Origin: Gnetum montanum
Lineage: Eukaryota > Streptophyta > Gnetopsida > Gnetales > Gnetaceae
Direction: 5' to 3'
Assembly: GCA_015680685.1 (NCBI GenBank)
Contig: MNCI01028834.1
Coordinates: forward strand, 433,838 to 497,837
DNA length: 64,000 bases
The translations under genes and the position numbers were made by a program. Below, in pieces: positions 47,181 through 57,372 of the stretch. Under the pieces are notes generated by a model. The model saw only the letters and a list, made by a program, of their open reading frames with translations. It ran no database searches and was not told the origin of the DNA. The number at the start of each line of letters is the position of its first letter. Positions within the stretch are counted from its first letter, which is position 1.

Positions 47181-49560
47181 AAAAGGATGATGCATATAAA
47201 CTTGTATCTTAAAGATATATAATTTTAGAACAAAACCATATAATTATGAAAAGCCATTGCATAATGAGCATAATTATTATCACATAAATCTCTCCCCTAT
47301 ATGGATAGCATCCAAAAAAGTATAAACACTTACAAAAATATTTCATGATATAAATGTGCATGACATAAAACCATTTTGTAAGAGAACCAGTTGAAGAGTA
47401 TACATCTCATTAATTTTATAGGACTGGTGAAGCAAAATTAGTTTTAATAAAGAGTGGTCATTCATCTATTCACAAGAAGAAGCACATCTAATTCAAGCCT
47501 TATAGTAAGCTATCTATCATGATTCTAGGATCATCCAACATTCTTTTGAAAAGATCAATAATTTGATAGCATGTTGATGGCAAGAGAGTTTAAAACATGC
47601 ATATTCAACTTTTAAGATAAAGCAATACATCCAATCATGTTGAATAAATCAAAGATAAAAAACAACCAATAAACTTTGAATCCAAAAGAACATTCATAAA
47701 ATAATATATGATAATCATGCTAAAGGCAAGAAAAAAGCATATGAATATACCTCATATCTCAACAAAAGAGATCATGAATTCTAGTACATCTTAATTCATA
47801 TTTGCAATAAGGACCTTAGGTACTTAAAACAATATATTCTCAACATACAAAAGGTCAAAAAATAAATAGAGCTCACAGGTAAGTTTATATAACATATAAA
47901 CATTAGCATCTTTGATCATTAAAGTTTATCTTTAGATAAGGAGTTAATAAATGTCGTTTTTTTACAACATTACCAAATGAATATGCTTTTCCTTGCTCAT
48001 TTTTAGCTGAGGATGAGTTGAAATATGAAGTTTTTCTACTTGAGTGCCTTTTGGTAAAAGTCTTAAGAGACTCCCCTTACACTGGTGAAATCTTGGATTA
48101 GGTATAGGCTCCCCCTACATATGTGAAAATTCTAATGCTTCCTTGGGGACACCTTTTTGGATCAACTTGTTCTTTCAATGTACTATTTCTACAAATCAAT
48201 ATTAAGATCAAGTGTGGAGACTAAGATCTCCCATTAGTAAATCCTTTCAACAAATAAGATGAAAATATTTTTAATGTTTATTGTAGGTAATTTCCTCCTA
48301 GATAATTAACAAGAAATCCCTTTTCAAGGGAACCCACTATAGTCTACAAATTTCATAATGCATCTATTTGCTAAAACATTCATTAAAATCCATACGAGAT
48401 GACTCTGAAGAAATAGTAGATGTCTTTCCCTAGAGTAGAGATATTTGAGTATACATCTACTTCAAGAGAGAAAAGTCTTCTACCAAAATGAGATGTCTAA
48501 CTATTAGAGTAGACATATACTTTGAGAGTGTGAAGTCTTCTATCAAAATGATATGTCTCAAATGTAGGTGAGATGTCTAATTTTTAGAGTAGGAATCTAT
48601 CCTACTAGGGCTGAAAATAAAGATGCTCGTTTTGAAAATAGGAACCTATTGACACTTTCAAACAAATCACCATAGCCCTTGACAACTTCTAGACTTGTCA
48701 AAATAAGTCTAAAACATTTCAAAACATTACATAACACTTTGAAATCATAAAAAAGCCAACATAAGAAAACATACCTAAACATCATGCATTCATTGAGAAA
48801 TAAACAAGAACTAGGAGATGTCCCCAAAAATTTGGAGTATCATACCAAGATCAAGTTTGAAAGAAAGATCTCTTATAACGATAGAAAATAATTCATATGC
48901 TTAAGGAATTCCTTTTGAAAATTATCCCTCTTCAGAACCAAACTTTAAGATTTCATAAGGATGCAACAATGCCATAACTTAATTAAGAGCACAAGGCATA
49001 TATGTTTAAAGTAATAATTGTTCAACAAAGAGCTTTTGGACCATGATTCTTAAACCACTTGAAACCAATAAATTCTAAATAAGATTCCAAAATATGATTT
49101 ATCAATAAAAACTTTAAAAATATCACAAACAATCAACATATTATACTTCAACAATCTTGCAAGATTAAGTGGAAATTTCTTTTGGATTTACAATGATTTC
49201 TAATAGCTTTCATTCAATCATAGACTAATCTATTCTAATCAAGTTAAGGTATAATGATTATAACTATACTTACCATTACTTAACTTGCTTGTTGATGGAG
49301 TTCAAGATGCCTAGTAATCTTGAGAATGAGATCCCCATTTTAAGTTTTCTCATCTCACACACCGTTAATTTCCATGGCTTAACTCCATTTCATGAAATTG
49401 TTTGAAAGAGTCTTCTCATTCTCATCTTCTTTCCTTTTAATTCTCTAAACTTTCTTGACTTTCCTATGAATTTATTTTCTATCCTTTTTACCCTGCAAAA
49501 AATCCTTTCCAAGCACATTTGGATAAGACCAAGGAGTCCTATTATATGACCAAGTGCTCA
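47181..49560 (-). other. Element G post-gag region, non-coding, with LTR-like segment
   Basis: No pol motif is found on either strand. 48400-48840 contains a segment related to the LTR (attttgaaaataggaacctattgacactttcaaacaaatc against attttgatgatgggagcctcctgatgtcttcaaacaagtc at 46779) and a duplicated unit of about 58 bases with aagtcttctaccaaaatgag and aagtcttctatcaaaatgat. The rest is AT-rich. Confidence 0.6.
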
Positions 49561-49572
49561 TGTGATAATATT

Positions 49573-50790
49573 TTAGATTGTAGTTCGACTGTTATGCCTG
49601 AATCTATTACAGTAATAACATCTAATTTTTCTGTTGTAGTAAAAGTAATTAAAATAATCAAACCTTCGAGGTGCTCTTGATGGAACTAGAGCTACTTTTG
49701 ATTGGGATGTAGTACCTATTGTCACATTAATATTTGGAGAGTTCTTTTGTTGGGATGGAGGTTGTGTAGGTTCTTCTTCTTGGGAACAACATCCTAGTCC
49801 ACTTTTATCTTGAGGACTTCTTCCTTGTCCAAGATCCATTTGAAGGGACTCCTTCCCTTTAACCATCCTTTCATTTTCAAGCTTTACCTCTACAAGCTCT
49901 TCTTTCATTTGCTTAGAAAACTTGGTTAGTTCTTTATTCTTAGCCCTAAGGCCTGAGATTTCCTTAGTGAGATCTAAAATTTTTGTATTCAATAAAGAAA
50001 TTTCTTGGCCCTTTTTTTACATGCTTATTCAATTTTGTACAAAGATTTTGAAAATTTAGAAGTTCATTACACAATAAATCAAACCTTTCATCCTCATTAA
50101 GTTCATCATCTAAGGTATTAGTGTCATCATCTATGAGAGCTATACAAATGAGGTGTGAATCATTTGCATCATCCTTCACCTTTTCTTCACTTTACTCTCC
50201 ATCATTCCAACTTGAGTAGAAGTTTGGCTTTCTTATCTTCTCATCATTTTTATCCTTTTTTGTAACCTGCCACTACTAGGACATTCGAAGGCCACATGCC
50301 TCTTCCACCATATACCAAGAATTCTATTGAATATGAGTCAAAATTAGAACTTAAAAAAATTTTATCTCTTTTCTTACTTTCAAATTTATTGGGTTTTTGT
50401 TGATTGAAGCTCTCACTGATTTGCTCAATCACATTTGTTAGTTTTTGAATCTCATCCTTAAGGTCTAAGTTCTTATTCTTGAGATAAAAACATTCATCAT
50501 TAAGAACTTTAATTTTTATTTCCTTAACATGTAAAACATCTTCTATCTCAATGCACAAATTTTGGAATGAAAGAACTTCATGGCAAAATATCCCATACTT
50601 TTCTTCAAAGGAAACATCATTTAGATAATCATAAGTTTTGTCAACTTTAGAAGCATAGTCTTGTTTATTTTTGAATGTAAAGAACCAAATGAGAGACTTT
50701 CCTTTATAGTAGATGTGATATATGAATTAAGCACACCAATTAATGAAGCACATTAGTCTCTTTATCCAAATGTGTCTAATGTTGATTGTC
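49573..50790 (-). pseudogene. Element G gag C-terminal half (zinc knuckles and coiled coil)
   Basis: Minus-strand order: a coiled segment with LNDECFYLKNKNLDLKDEI (50490-50440), a first knuckle remnant ending HVAFECPSSGR (about 50295-50260), an acidic segment (IALIDDDTNTLDDELNEDER, about 50145-50085), a coiled coil (LTKEISGLRAKNKELTKFSK) and a second knuckle CYYCNRFRHNSRTT (about 49615-49575) that lacks its last cysteine. The order matches SIRE/Maximus gag. It would form particles and bind element RNA. Frameshifts separate the parts. Confidence 0.8.
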
Positions 50791-50835
50791 CCTTCCATGT
50801 TCACTCTTGAAGATTAATGAGAGTGCAAGAGTACC

Positions 50836-50851
50836 AAGCTCTAATACCACT
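50836..50851 (-). promoter_or_regulatory. Element G primer-binding site (initiator-Met type)
   Basis: On the minus strand agTGGTATTAGAGCTTGG follows the 5' LTR end directly, one change from TGGTATCAGAGC. Confidence 0.82.
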
Positions 50852-52039
50852 TGAGGATCATTGAACTTAGAAGAGAGTTGGGGGATGAATAAGTTCTCCA
50901 GATAAAAAATCATTGATACAAATCACACACCAATTTTAAGATGGTTTCCCAACTTGGATAGTCCATACTCAAGGGATAGTTTGCAAGCACACCTTTGGAC
51001 TTTGTTTCTTCCAAAATGTGGTGTGAAGGGTAACACACCCTATACAAGTTCTAAGCTCCACTCTGAAGTGATTCAATGTTATGAATCCACTGAACCTTGC
51101 AAGATCCCTACAAGCATAGAATGTGGTTTTAAGGATCCCACTACCTTTGCAACTTGAGCTCTGCTCTGGAGTATTGTGGTGCTACACCAATACTTAATCC
51201 TGCAGGATCTCGACAAGCTCAAGTAAGATGCCTTCCTACAAGAAGTAGATCAACCTTGTAGAGCAATAAAAAATAAATACAATCACAAGGAATTAATGTA
51301 ACTAACTTTACTGATCCTTGTACTTTGAGGAATAGCTGACTTTGACCAATTACAATAGACAAAAGATTTTACAATGATGAACAACAATTATTACAATGAT
51401 TTCCAAATGATTATAAGTTATAGTACATAATGCTTGCTCTTTTCCCAATGAGAGTGAAGTTTTCTTATAGCTAATATGTTTTTGAAATTACTTCATAATT
51501 TGTGCAACAACTATTTAATGGTCATTAGAGATGTCTTCTTCAAGATTGAGATGTCTTTCTGCATTAGGCCTTCATCCTAGAAAGATGTTTTCTTTACATG
51601 AAAGATTTCCTCTTTAGAGAAAAGATGTCTACTGTTTCTAAGAGACATCTTTCTAGGTCTTCTTCAATTTTAGCAAGACATCTACTATTTTAGGAAGATG
51701 TCTCTTCTAAAGGGGCCAAAAATGAAACTGCTCATTTTGATGTTGGAAGCCTCCAAATGCCTCCAAACAAGTCTGCATAGATTTTATAACCTCCTAAACT
51801 CATCAAAATGAGCTAGAAACACTTTGAAACATTCCAAAACATCCAAGAATCATCCTCAACAAAAATAGACATATTTTTCTTGAATTCTTCATATTTGTCC
51901 ATGCTTCCTTGAGTTCTTATGATCCTAAATTTGCTTGTGAGTACTTGAGTCCTTTGCTTGTGCTCCTGTAAACACAACAACCACACAAACATCCTTGTAC
52001 TCTATTTTCCTTAATGTATGACATACCAAAAGGTCAACA
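50852..52039 (-). repeat. Element G 5' LTR
   Basis: Plus-strand ends are TGAGGATCATT at 50852 and GGTCAACA at 52039. It pairs with 45892-47077 with moderate divergence and small indels. Confidence 0.9.
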
Positions 52040-52565
52040 ACATTGTACCAATAATATTATAGCTATGATATTGTGTGTTTTCATATGATATTATAGATGC
52101 AATGTATTTGAGCTTGGTAATGCCTATAAATACTAGCCAACTACTACACTTAACACATTTATCAACTCATAAGTAGCTAGACTCTCTTCATTTCATTTTG
52201 TGATTTTTGAAGTTAGTCCATGACTTTTCATAATATGATCTGAAGTGATTGTACCATATTTTTATTCAACTAAGATATGCCTCAATACATTATATGGCTG
52301 AAAATAAAGATTAAGATAATTTTTTATCATTGTAGCATATCACTTTGATTATATTTACTTTCATATGTATTTTACTTTTTCAATGTCATTTATATTTTTT
52401 ATGTCATTTACATTTCCTTTGCATGTTAACACCTAGGTGGAATAAGTATGACTAGTTTTGAGTATACATTGTCAGCTAGTAGTAAGTAGCTTAGTAATTC
52501 TAATGGCTAGTTTCACTACTAGGTGTACATTGCTTAGTTTATTTGGTAGTGAGCCATTTAGTAAT

Positions 52566-52738
52566 TCTAATGAGTGTTGGAACCTTGAAATTATTGTAAT
52601 AAAGGGACACCCCAAGATATATAGTCAAATTATAACTTTGTAACTCAGCATCATCCACTAGAATCAAACCCATGACTTGGAGTTTTCAATCAAGAGTCTT
52701 ACCACTATTCTAACACCTTGTTTTACTTGGTAATTTTA
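52566..52738 (-). mobile_element. tRNA-derived SINE-like insert in the D LTR
   Basis: On the minus strand, ttagaatagtggtaagactc resembles a Pol III A box and, about 30 bases on, catgggtttgattctagtgg resembles a B box. The insert separates LTR sequence that otherwise reads ttagtaattctaatg... / cttggtaattttagtgg. A tail near cctttattacaataatttc follows. No clear target duplication was found. Confidence 0.45.
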
Positions 52739-53279
52739 GTGGTGATAATATTAGCCTAGGATGTGTACAACAATCCATGACTAGAAGCTTATTCTTATTA
52801 GGCTAGCTTAGCATTTGTTTCTATTATTTCCTAGATTTGATAAATTTAATATTCAATTTACAATGTTTTTCTTTAACATTACTACAACTAAATAACATCA
52901 CTATATCATATACCTCACTATTAAAAACCCATATGTTTTAACTACAACCACCTTCAATGGCAACATAACAATTAATGATTTATGCATTAAGCCTCTAGAA
53001 ATCATATTAACTCATTCACTTATTACAATCAAGTTTTTGTTGAGGCCAACCTCACCCATGCTAGGCATAGGACCTTGTTTGAACGAGTTNACGCTAAAGA
53101 GAACGTCACCCCCCAAAAAAAAAATAAAAGGAATGAGGACCGAACAATGTGCATGGTAGAAAAATAAAATATAAACTTAAGGCTTATTTTCTGGTGTTTG
53201 TTTTTTTAGGTGGCTCGCGTTGCAGTTGACGTGGAACAGGTGGCCGACAGTTTAGGGTTAGGGTTTTCTCACAGCACCG

Positions 53280-53294
53280 CTATAAAAGGGGAGG
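53280..53294 (+). promoter_or_regulatory. TATA box of the CpG-rich LTR
   Basis: ctataaaaggggagg, about 240 bases from the LTR start and directly before the CpG-rich part, where transcription would begin near 53310. Confidence 0.6.
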
Positions 53295-54029
53295 AGCGGA
53301 GAGATCTAGGGGAGGACGTTGATTGCTTCAAGAGGCAGATTTTCTTCTGACGCTTCTCTCGCAGGCAGATCCGGCCCTGCTCATACCAGTTTCGGTCCTC
53401 GAAACAGATCTGGCCCTGCGCCGATTTTTAGCCACGGTTCTGTCATCGGCTGCCCCATTGATCCAACGCTCCTCAGGCCAAATCTGTTTTGTTGCCTTCT
53501 TCTGCGCCCGCGCCGTCGGCTTCTCCGCGCAGATCTTGTGCCCGTGGCAGAGACAGCGTGCGTTACAGAGGCGGCGCGCCCTCTTTTCTTTCTGCGGCCA
53601 CGGCCATAACCGCAACCACGCCTTCGGTCGCAACCGCGCCTTCGGTCACAACCGCGGCAACGACGACAAGCTTGCTCGGGTGGTTGGCGGTCTCTTCTGC
53701 GTCGGCGACGGCACTCAGTCTTCTTCCCGCTGCTGCACACAGGCTTTGCCTAGCTGCAACACGCAGACCCTGCCCTGCTGCTACGCCCAGGACGACTTCT
53801 GCCTCGTGCTAGATTCCGGCCCTCATTCGCAATTGCTTCAGCAACAGCGGGACATATGAAATTTGACCTTTTGAATTATTTATCATTTTATAAGTTGCAC
53901 AAATTATTTTAAGTTTCCAATATTAAATTAAATTGAAATATTTAAATATTAAATCAAATTTAAGCTTTTATTTTGATATTTTGTTTAAAATATTGTTATT
54001 ATTGTTTTGTCACATAGCCCTTTCCAGCT

Positions 54030-54084
54030 GAGACTATTCTCGGGTTTCCGTACCCATACGGGAGGCGCCCTAGGCAATAGTCTC
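54030..54084 (+). other. Predicted RNA hairpin near the end of the CpG-rich LTR
   Basis: GAGACTATT (54030-54038) pairs perfectly with AATAGTCTC (54076-54084). Inside, CCGTA (54048-54052) pairs with TACGG (54057-54061) around a four-base loop, and GGG (54042-54044) can pair with CCC (54068-54070). It could serve in packaging, dimerisation or RNA ending; the role is inferred. Confidence 0.6.
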
Positions 54085-54204
54085 CTAAAACGAGTTTTTT
54101 CAGGTGTTGGCGGTATGTCCAAAATTTACGCATCAACAGTTTCATGAGATACCTATATGATTTGTATGATTAAGCATAAGGATTACTCACCACTCATCAA
54201 TAAT

Positions 54205-54375
54205 GAGGTGCTATTGTAGCTAGTGATAAGTTCTTGATTTGGAAATTCCAATTTATAGTTTCAATTCTAATTTCTATGAAAGTTTCATATTGGCTGTGTA
54301 TCCACAGGATGCACATAGTTATCTAGTTTTGATTTTGATAACATCTACCTCCCTTAAGTTATTTTATATTTTAGT
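54205..54375 (+). other. Flanking DNA right of element D
   Basis: AT-rich DNA after the D 3' end; no feature recognised. Confidence 0.3.
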
Positions 54376-54384
54376 GAGGCATTG

Positions 54385-54515
54385 CTTTGTTGGTTATAGT
54401 ATGGGCTTTATGGTTTGCAAGTTATAAGTTCAATTCCAATAGGCAAAATGAGGAGTTAGCTTAGTGTTATAAGTTTTGGCTTGGTAACCCAACTCACAAG
54501 TTCAATTACAATAGG
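54385..54515 (+). mobile_element. Dimeric tRNA-derived SINE-like element
   Basis: Two units 72 bases apart. B-box-like agttcaattcc is at 54427-54437 and agttcaattac at 54499-54509, each followed by aataggcaa. The second unit has an A-box-like ttagcttagtgttataag (54456-54473); the first has ggttatagtatgggc (about 54392). No clean anticodon stem is seen, so these are not tRNA genes. Confidence 0.5.
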
Positions 54516-54929
54516 CAACAATTAGTTATAATTTTTAAAAAAATCCATAGAAGGAATTCTGAGAGTAGTTAGATAGATCCAAAGGATCTCACAAGACATA
54601 GTTTCTGTTTCAATGCATTAATACGCTATTGTGTTTTACTTAAGTTTTACAAAAGTTTCCTATTAACCCTATATCCTTAAGTTTATAGTTATTTTAGTTT
54701 TGCTGGAAACACCCTAGTCACTTGTTGATGTTTAAGCTCTTTGACAATGTCATGTTGATTATATATCCTACCGGTAGTTCATTTATTATTAGAAGAAACA
54801 CACAAGTTAAACAAAGGAAACTCACATTGGTAACACAACCCTAGGTCAAGGCAAAGTGAATAGATGTAACCTATTCTAAAAGTCTCCCACTATAAGGCTC
54901 TTCTAGAGATTTGAAAAGCTTTTAAGGTC
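54516..54929 (+). other. AT-rich spacer
   Basis: No gene or repeat recognised. Confidence 0.3.
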
Positions 54930-55960
54930 ACATTGACCGGATGCAGCGGAGAAGAATAAAGCGTCCAACAAAACGGAAGTTATTTAACGTGAGAACAAGA
55001 AGTGAAACGACACCTTTGCAGGTGGCATGTAGGTATTATTTACTGAACGTGAGAGATGTTACAGTGCAACAGAACTTTTTTGAATTAATTTCCAAAGAAT
55101 GGTGTCCACGGGTTTTACTTTGGAATTTGGACTACGTAACATCGATACTGGTGATTCCTAAATTTGAATTTGATTTTTCTCTCATTTATATGCCGTTCTG
55201 GAATAGCCCTAAGCATTTGGATCAGATCCATGATATCATATTATTAGATGCTGTGCTGCGGATCGATTGAAATGCAGGCATGCAAATTCAGGGTATTTTT
55301 TACTCCTCTGTCTTTTGCTTTCCATTAGCAGGATGCGGTTTTGCTGTCGGTTTCCCAATCCAAAGGCAAAATTGAAGCTATTGTTGTGGTTTAATTTCTT
55401 GAATATATGTGGCAAGTGAAGTTTGCTTGGATCACAGAGCAGTTGAAGCTTCAATCCACTACTACATATAAATGAGCGAGATTGAGTGCAGAGCGAGGGA
55501 TATGTGGATGCAAAGCATGATCGTGAAGACATATCCGAGAGAAGGCAAAACGACCAATTACCGCTCAAAGAGGAGTTCTTTGTCTCGAATCATGACAACA
55601 TCGGATATTCGTTTACGCCGATACGCTTGTAGATGCAGAAATTTTTAAGCTTCTTCTGTCTGCTAGGTTCGTGGCTCCGTTCATGTCTCCCTTTTTCAGC
55701 TCTTATTTAATTCGGTGTCAGTCACCTTTCTTTTTTTCAAAGAAGCCTAGTTTCTAGGTTAGTAACAATTTGCGCTTTCACTTGAATTCTTGACGTTCTG
55801 GATTATAGATGTAAGTGGAGCTTGCTTCGATGTATAAGATGTCTGTCCAAGGCTGATCTTGCCATGACTTTCGATTGCAACAAATGCTGTTACGTTTCAT
55901 CGTTAATTCAAAAATTGAAACAAATGACGTTTACATTTCATTACTCGTTATTTAAAAAGG
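54930..55960. other. CpG-containing, apparently unique stretch with small ORFs
   Basis: CpG is much more frequent here than in the surrounding elements, and no retroelement motif is seen. A plus-strand frame at 54941-55270 (109 codons) starts MQRRRIKRPTKRKLFNVRTR and contains FELISKEWCPRVLLWNLDYV. A minus-strand frame at 55568-55236 (110 codons) overlaps its end. I recognise neither. A TATA-like catataaatgag lies at 55465-55476, before a CpG-rich run. It may be a host gene fragment, a non-coding transcript or a young unknown repeat. Confidence 0.35.
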
Positions 55961-56440
55961 AAGGAGTTGCTATGGTTAAAACCTGATGGAAAAAGAGAGA
56001 TCTGCTTGGTCAGCATTGAACTCTCTGTGAATTTACAACCTCCTTTAAACCATCATTACTATTGGTCTTTTATCATATGTAACACTTGTTAAGGTAGGGA
56101 AAGAAATCAACCATCGCCGATTTACTTAATGCAATGCCATAGTCCTACCGGATTCTTCAACCTACTCCTCATAATAAATTTTATCAAATCTTGACTTTGT
56201 TTGAAACTATTAATAATTCATAATATACATCATGATACCACATAAAATAATAGTTTATAGTATTCTTGTGACATAAAACACCTTGAAGATCTATGTCCAT
56301 TTTATTTTTATGAGTTGGTTAGATGTTAAGGTATTCTTTGCATAATGCTTATGAGTGATTCTTGGGAAGACCTTTGAACCGACAACCCTCAGTAAGTGTA
56401 GACCAACCTCTATTGATGTAGACTATTTTAGGTGCAAGCC
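55961..56440 (+). other. Spacer before the LINE remnant
   Basis: AT-rich DNA; no feature recognised. Confidence 0.3.
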
Positions 56441-57288
56441 TTATAGCTTATATAGAAGATCCAACTATGACTGCAAATGGAAGCATAAGGCCTAATTCTA
56501 CATGACTAGGGAGTGAATCTCATGCCTTTGAACCTTGCTTTACACTACCAAATGATTTTCTTGATGCAGTCATTCAAGATTTCTTGAAGCATTATGATAC
56601 TGGATTTTTTGCGAGAAGTATCCCACATGCATTAATTTTGAATGATTAGATGCAAATCCACTTAGCCTATTAGGGTATTCACAATGTTCTCATACAGAAT
56701 TTTAAGGGCTTTTTTCTTTTTCAATTTGAAACTGAGGAACAAATAGATAATGCGATTAAGAATACTCCATGGTTTATGCTTGATACATTTTTAGTATTGC
56801 AAAAATGGCAAGAAAGCTTTGATCCTGCTAAAGTACAAAAAAGTATTTTGGCGATTTAGATTGAGATCCCCAATTTGTCTATGGTTTTTAAAGCTTTAAT
56901 CATGGCTATTTATATCATGATTAGAAAAGTGTTAGTTTTAGAAAAACAAAGGAATTTTTGTGCTAAACCAATTAGAAGGATTTATGTAGGAGTAAATTTA
57001 AGGAAAGGACTTCCATCTTCTATTGAGCTAGCATACAAAGGAAATATTTTGGAACAGAAAATTGCTTATCTTACCCTTCCTAATGCATGTTTTTATTATC
57101 ATGAGCTATCTCATAAGGTTTTTAATTGTTCCAAACTAATTATCAAAAGATTTGCTGAACTTAAATTAGCTAAAGAAATTAAGGTAGCAAAAGCTACTTT
57201 TCAAAATTCTGACAAAGGGATTGAGAATGCTTCAAATGAAATATTAGAAAAGTTAATGAATCCTCAAAAGGTGGATAGATAGAGGTAA
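56441..57288 (+). pseudogene. LINE-type ORF1 remnant (DUF4283 plus zinc knuckle)
   Basis: The frame reads PNDFLDAVIQDFLKHYDTGF, then after three TAG stops FFLFQFETEEQIDNAIKNTP and WFMLDTFLVLQKWQESFDPA, the DUF4283 pattern of plant L1-like ORF1 proteins. The open part 56875-57282 continues YVGVNLRKGLPSSIELAYKG and ends in CFYYHELSHKVFNC, a CX2CX3GHX4C-type knuckle with the second C changed to Y and G to S. Such proteins bind LINE RNA. Element E enters 84 bases later; no endonuclease or RT domain is present. Confidence 0.72.
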
Positions 57289-57372
57289 AGTTGTGTCAAA
57301 AAACAAACAAAGAAGGTACACCTTCAAATTCTATTATGCAGTCTCTAATAATAATATAGTGCTTTTAGTAGG

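Larger units (their letters stand above)
45892..52039 (-). mobile_element. Element G: SIRE/Maximus-like Ty1/copia element, pol lost
   Basis: LTRs at 45892-47077 (3' LTR) and 50852-52039 (5' LTR) read on the minus strand, about 1.19 kb each. A Met-type primer site, TGGTATTAGAGCTTGG, follows the 5' LTR end, and a purine tract precedes the 3' LTR. The gag is recognisable at 50850-49570, with two zinc knuckles around an acidic region and coiled coil, the SIRE/Maximus layout. The remaining 2.5 kb holds no protease, integrase or RT, so pol is deleted or the element is non-autonomous. Flanks tatca and acatt do not match, so no target duplication is visible. Confidence 0.87.
53038..54137 (+). repeat. 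CpG-rich solo LTR in the D LTR
   Basis: It starts TGTTGAGGCCAACC and ends ACGCATCAACA (inverted TGTTGA/TCAACA). The flanks gtttt (53033-53037) and gtttc (54138-54142) agree at 4 of 5 bases. A TATA box, ctataaaaggggagg, lies at 53280-53294. The 550 bases after it are far richer in GC and CpG than anything nearby. A hairpin lies near the 3' end. One undetermined base is at 53090. Open frames here (for example 53323-53859, 178 codons) occur in several frames at once and reflect composition. It looks like the youngest insert in the window. Superfamily unknown. Confidence 0.7.
1..54199 (+). mobile_element. Element D: decayed Athila/Tat-like Ty3/gypsy retrotransposon, 5' end outside the window, interrupted by nested elements
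   Basis: D is recovered by joining fragments that read continuously when inserts are removed: gag (about 600-777, then 21178-22290), pol (24272-26760), 3' non-coding DNA (27090-28834, then 42233-43011), a second ORF (43012-45660) and a 3' LTR that starts tgatgaac at 45859 and ends actcatca at 54199. The gag join is supported by elements C and E, which have the same block undivided (E has tcttctattatgcc at 58617 where D is split at 777/21178). RT and integrase motifs are of the plant Athila/Tat type. Interruptions are F (778-21177), a solo LTR (23378-24271), C (about 28.9-42.2 kb), G (45892-52039), a SINE-like insert and a CpG-rich solo LTR. The 5' LTR is not visible. The candidate right target duplication is ataat at 54200-54204. 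D is the oldest element here; no protein in it is intact. Confidence 0.75.
45859..54199 (+). repeat. Element D 3' LTR, split by three insertions
   Basis: Pieces are 45859-45891 (starts tgatgaac), 52040 to about 52565, about 52740-53037, and 54138-54199 (ends ccactcatca). The tail gatttgtatgattaagcata matches LTR tails of C, E and the solo LTRs, and a TATA-like cctataaatactagcc (about 52129) lies where the E LTR has tctataaataagagg. Interruptions are G, a SINE-like element and a CpG-rich LTR. Confidence 0.7.

Noticed and set aside
45887-52044. Target-site duplication for element G
   Set aside because: The flanks tatca and acatt do not match, and shifting the ends by one or two bases did not help.
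53323-53859. 178-codon plus-strand ORF, with other long frames on both strands
   Set aside because: Four or five frames are open at once because the DNA is GC-rich; no domain is recognisable and it lies in LTR leader DNA.
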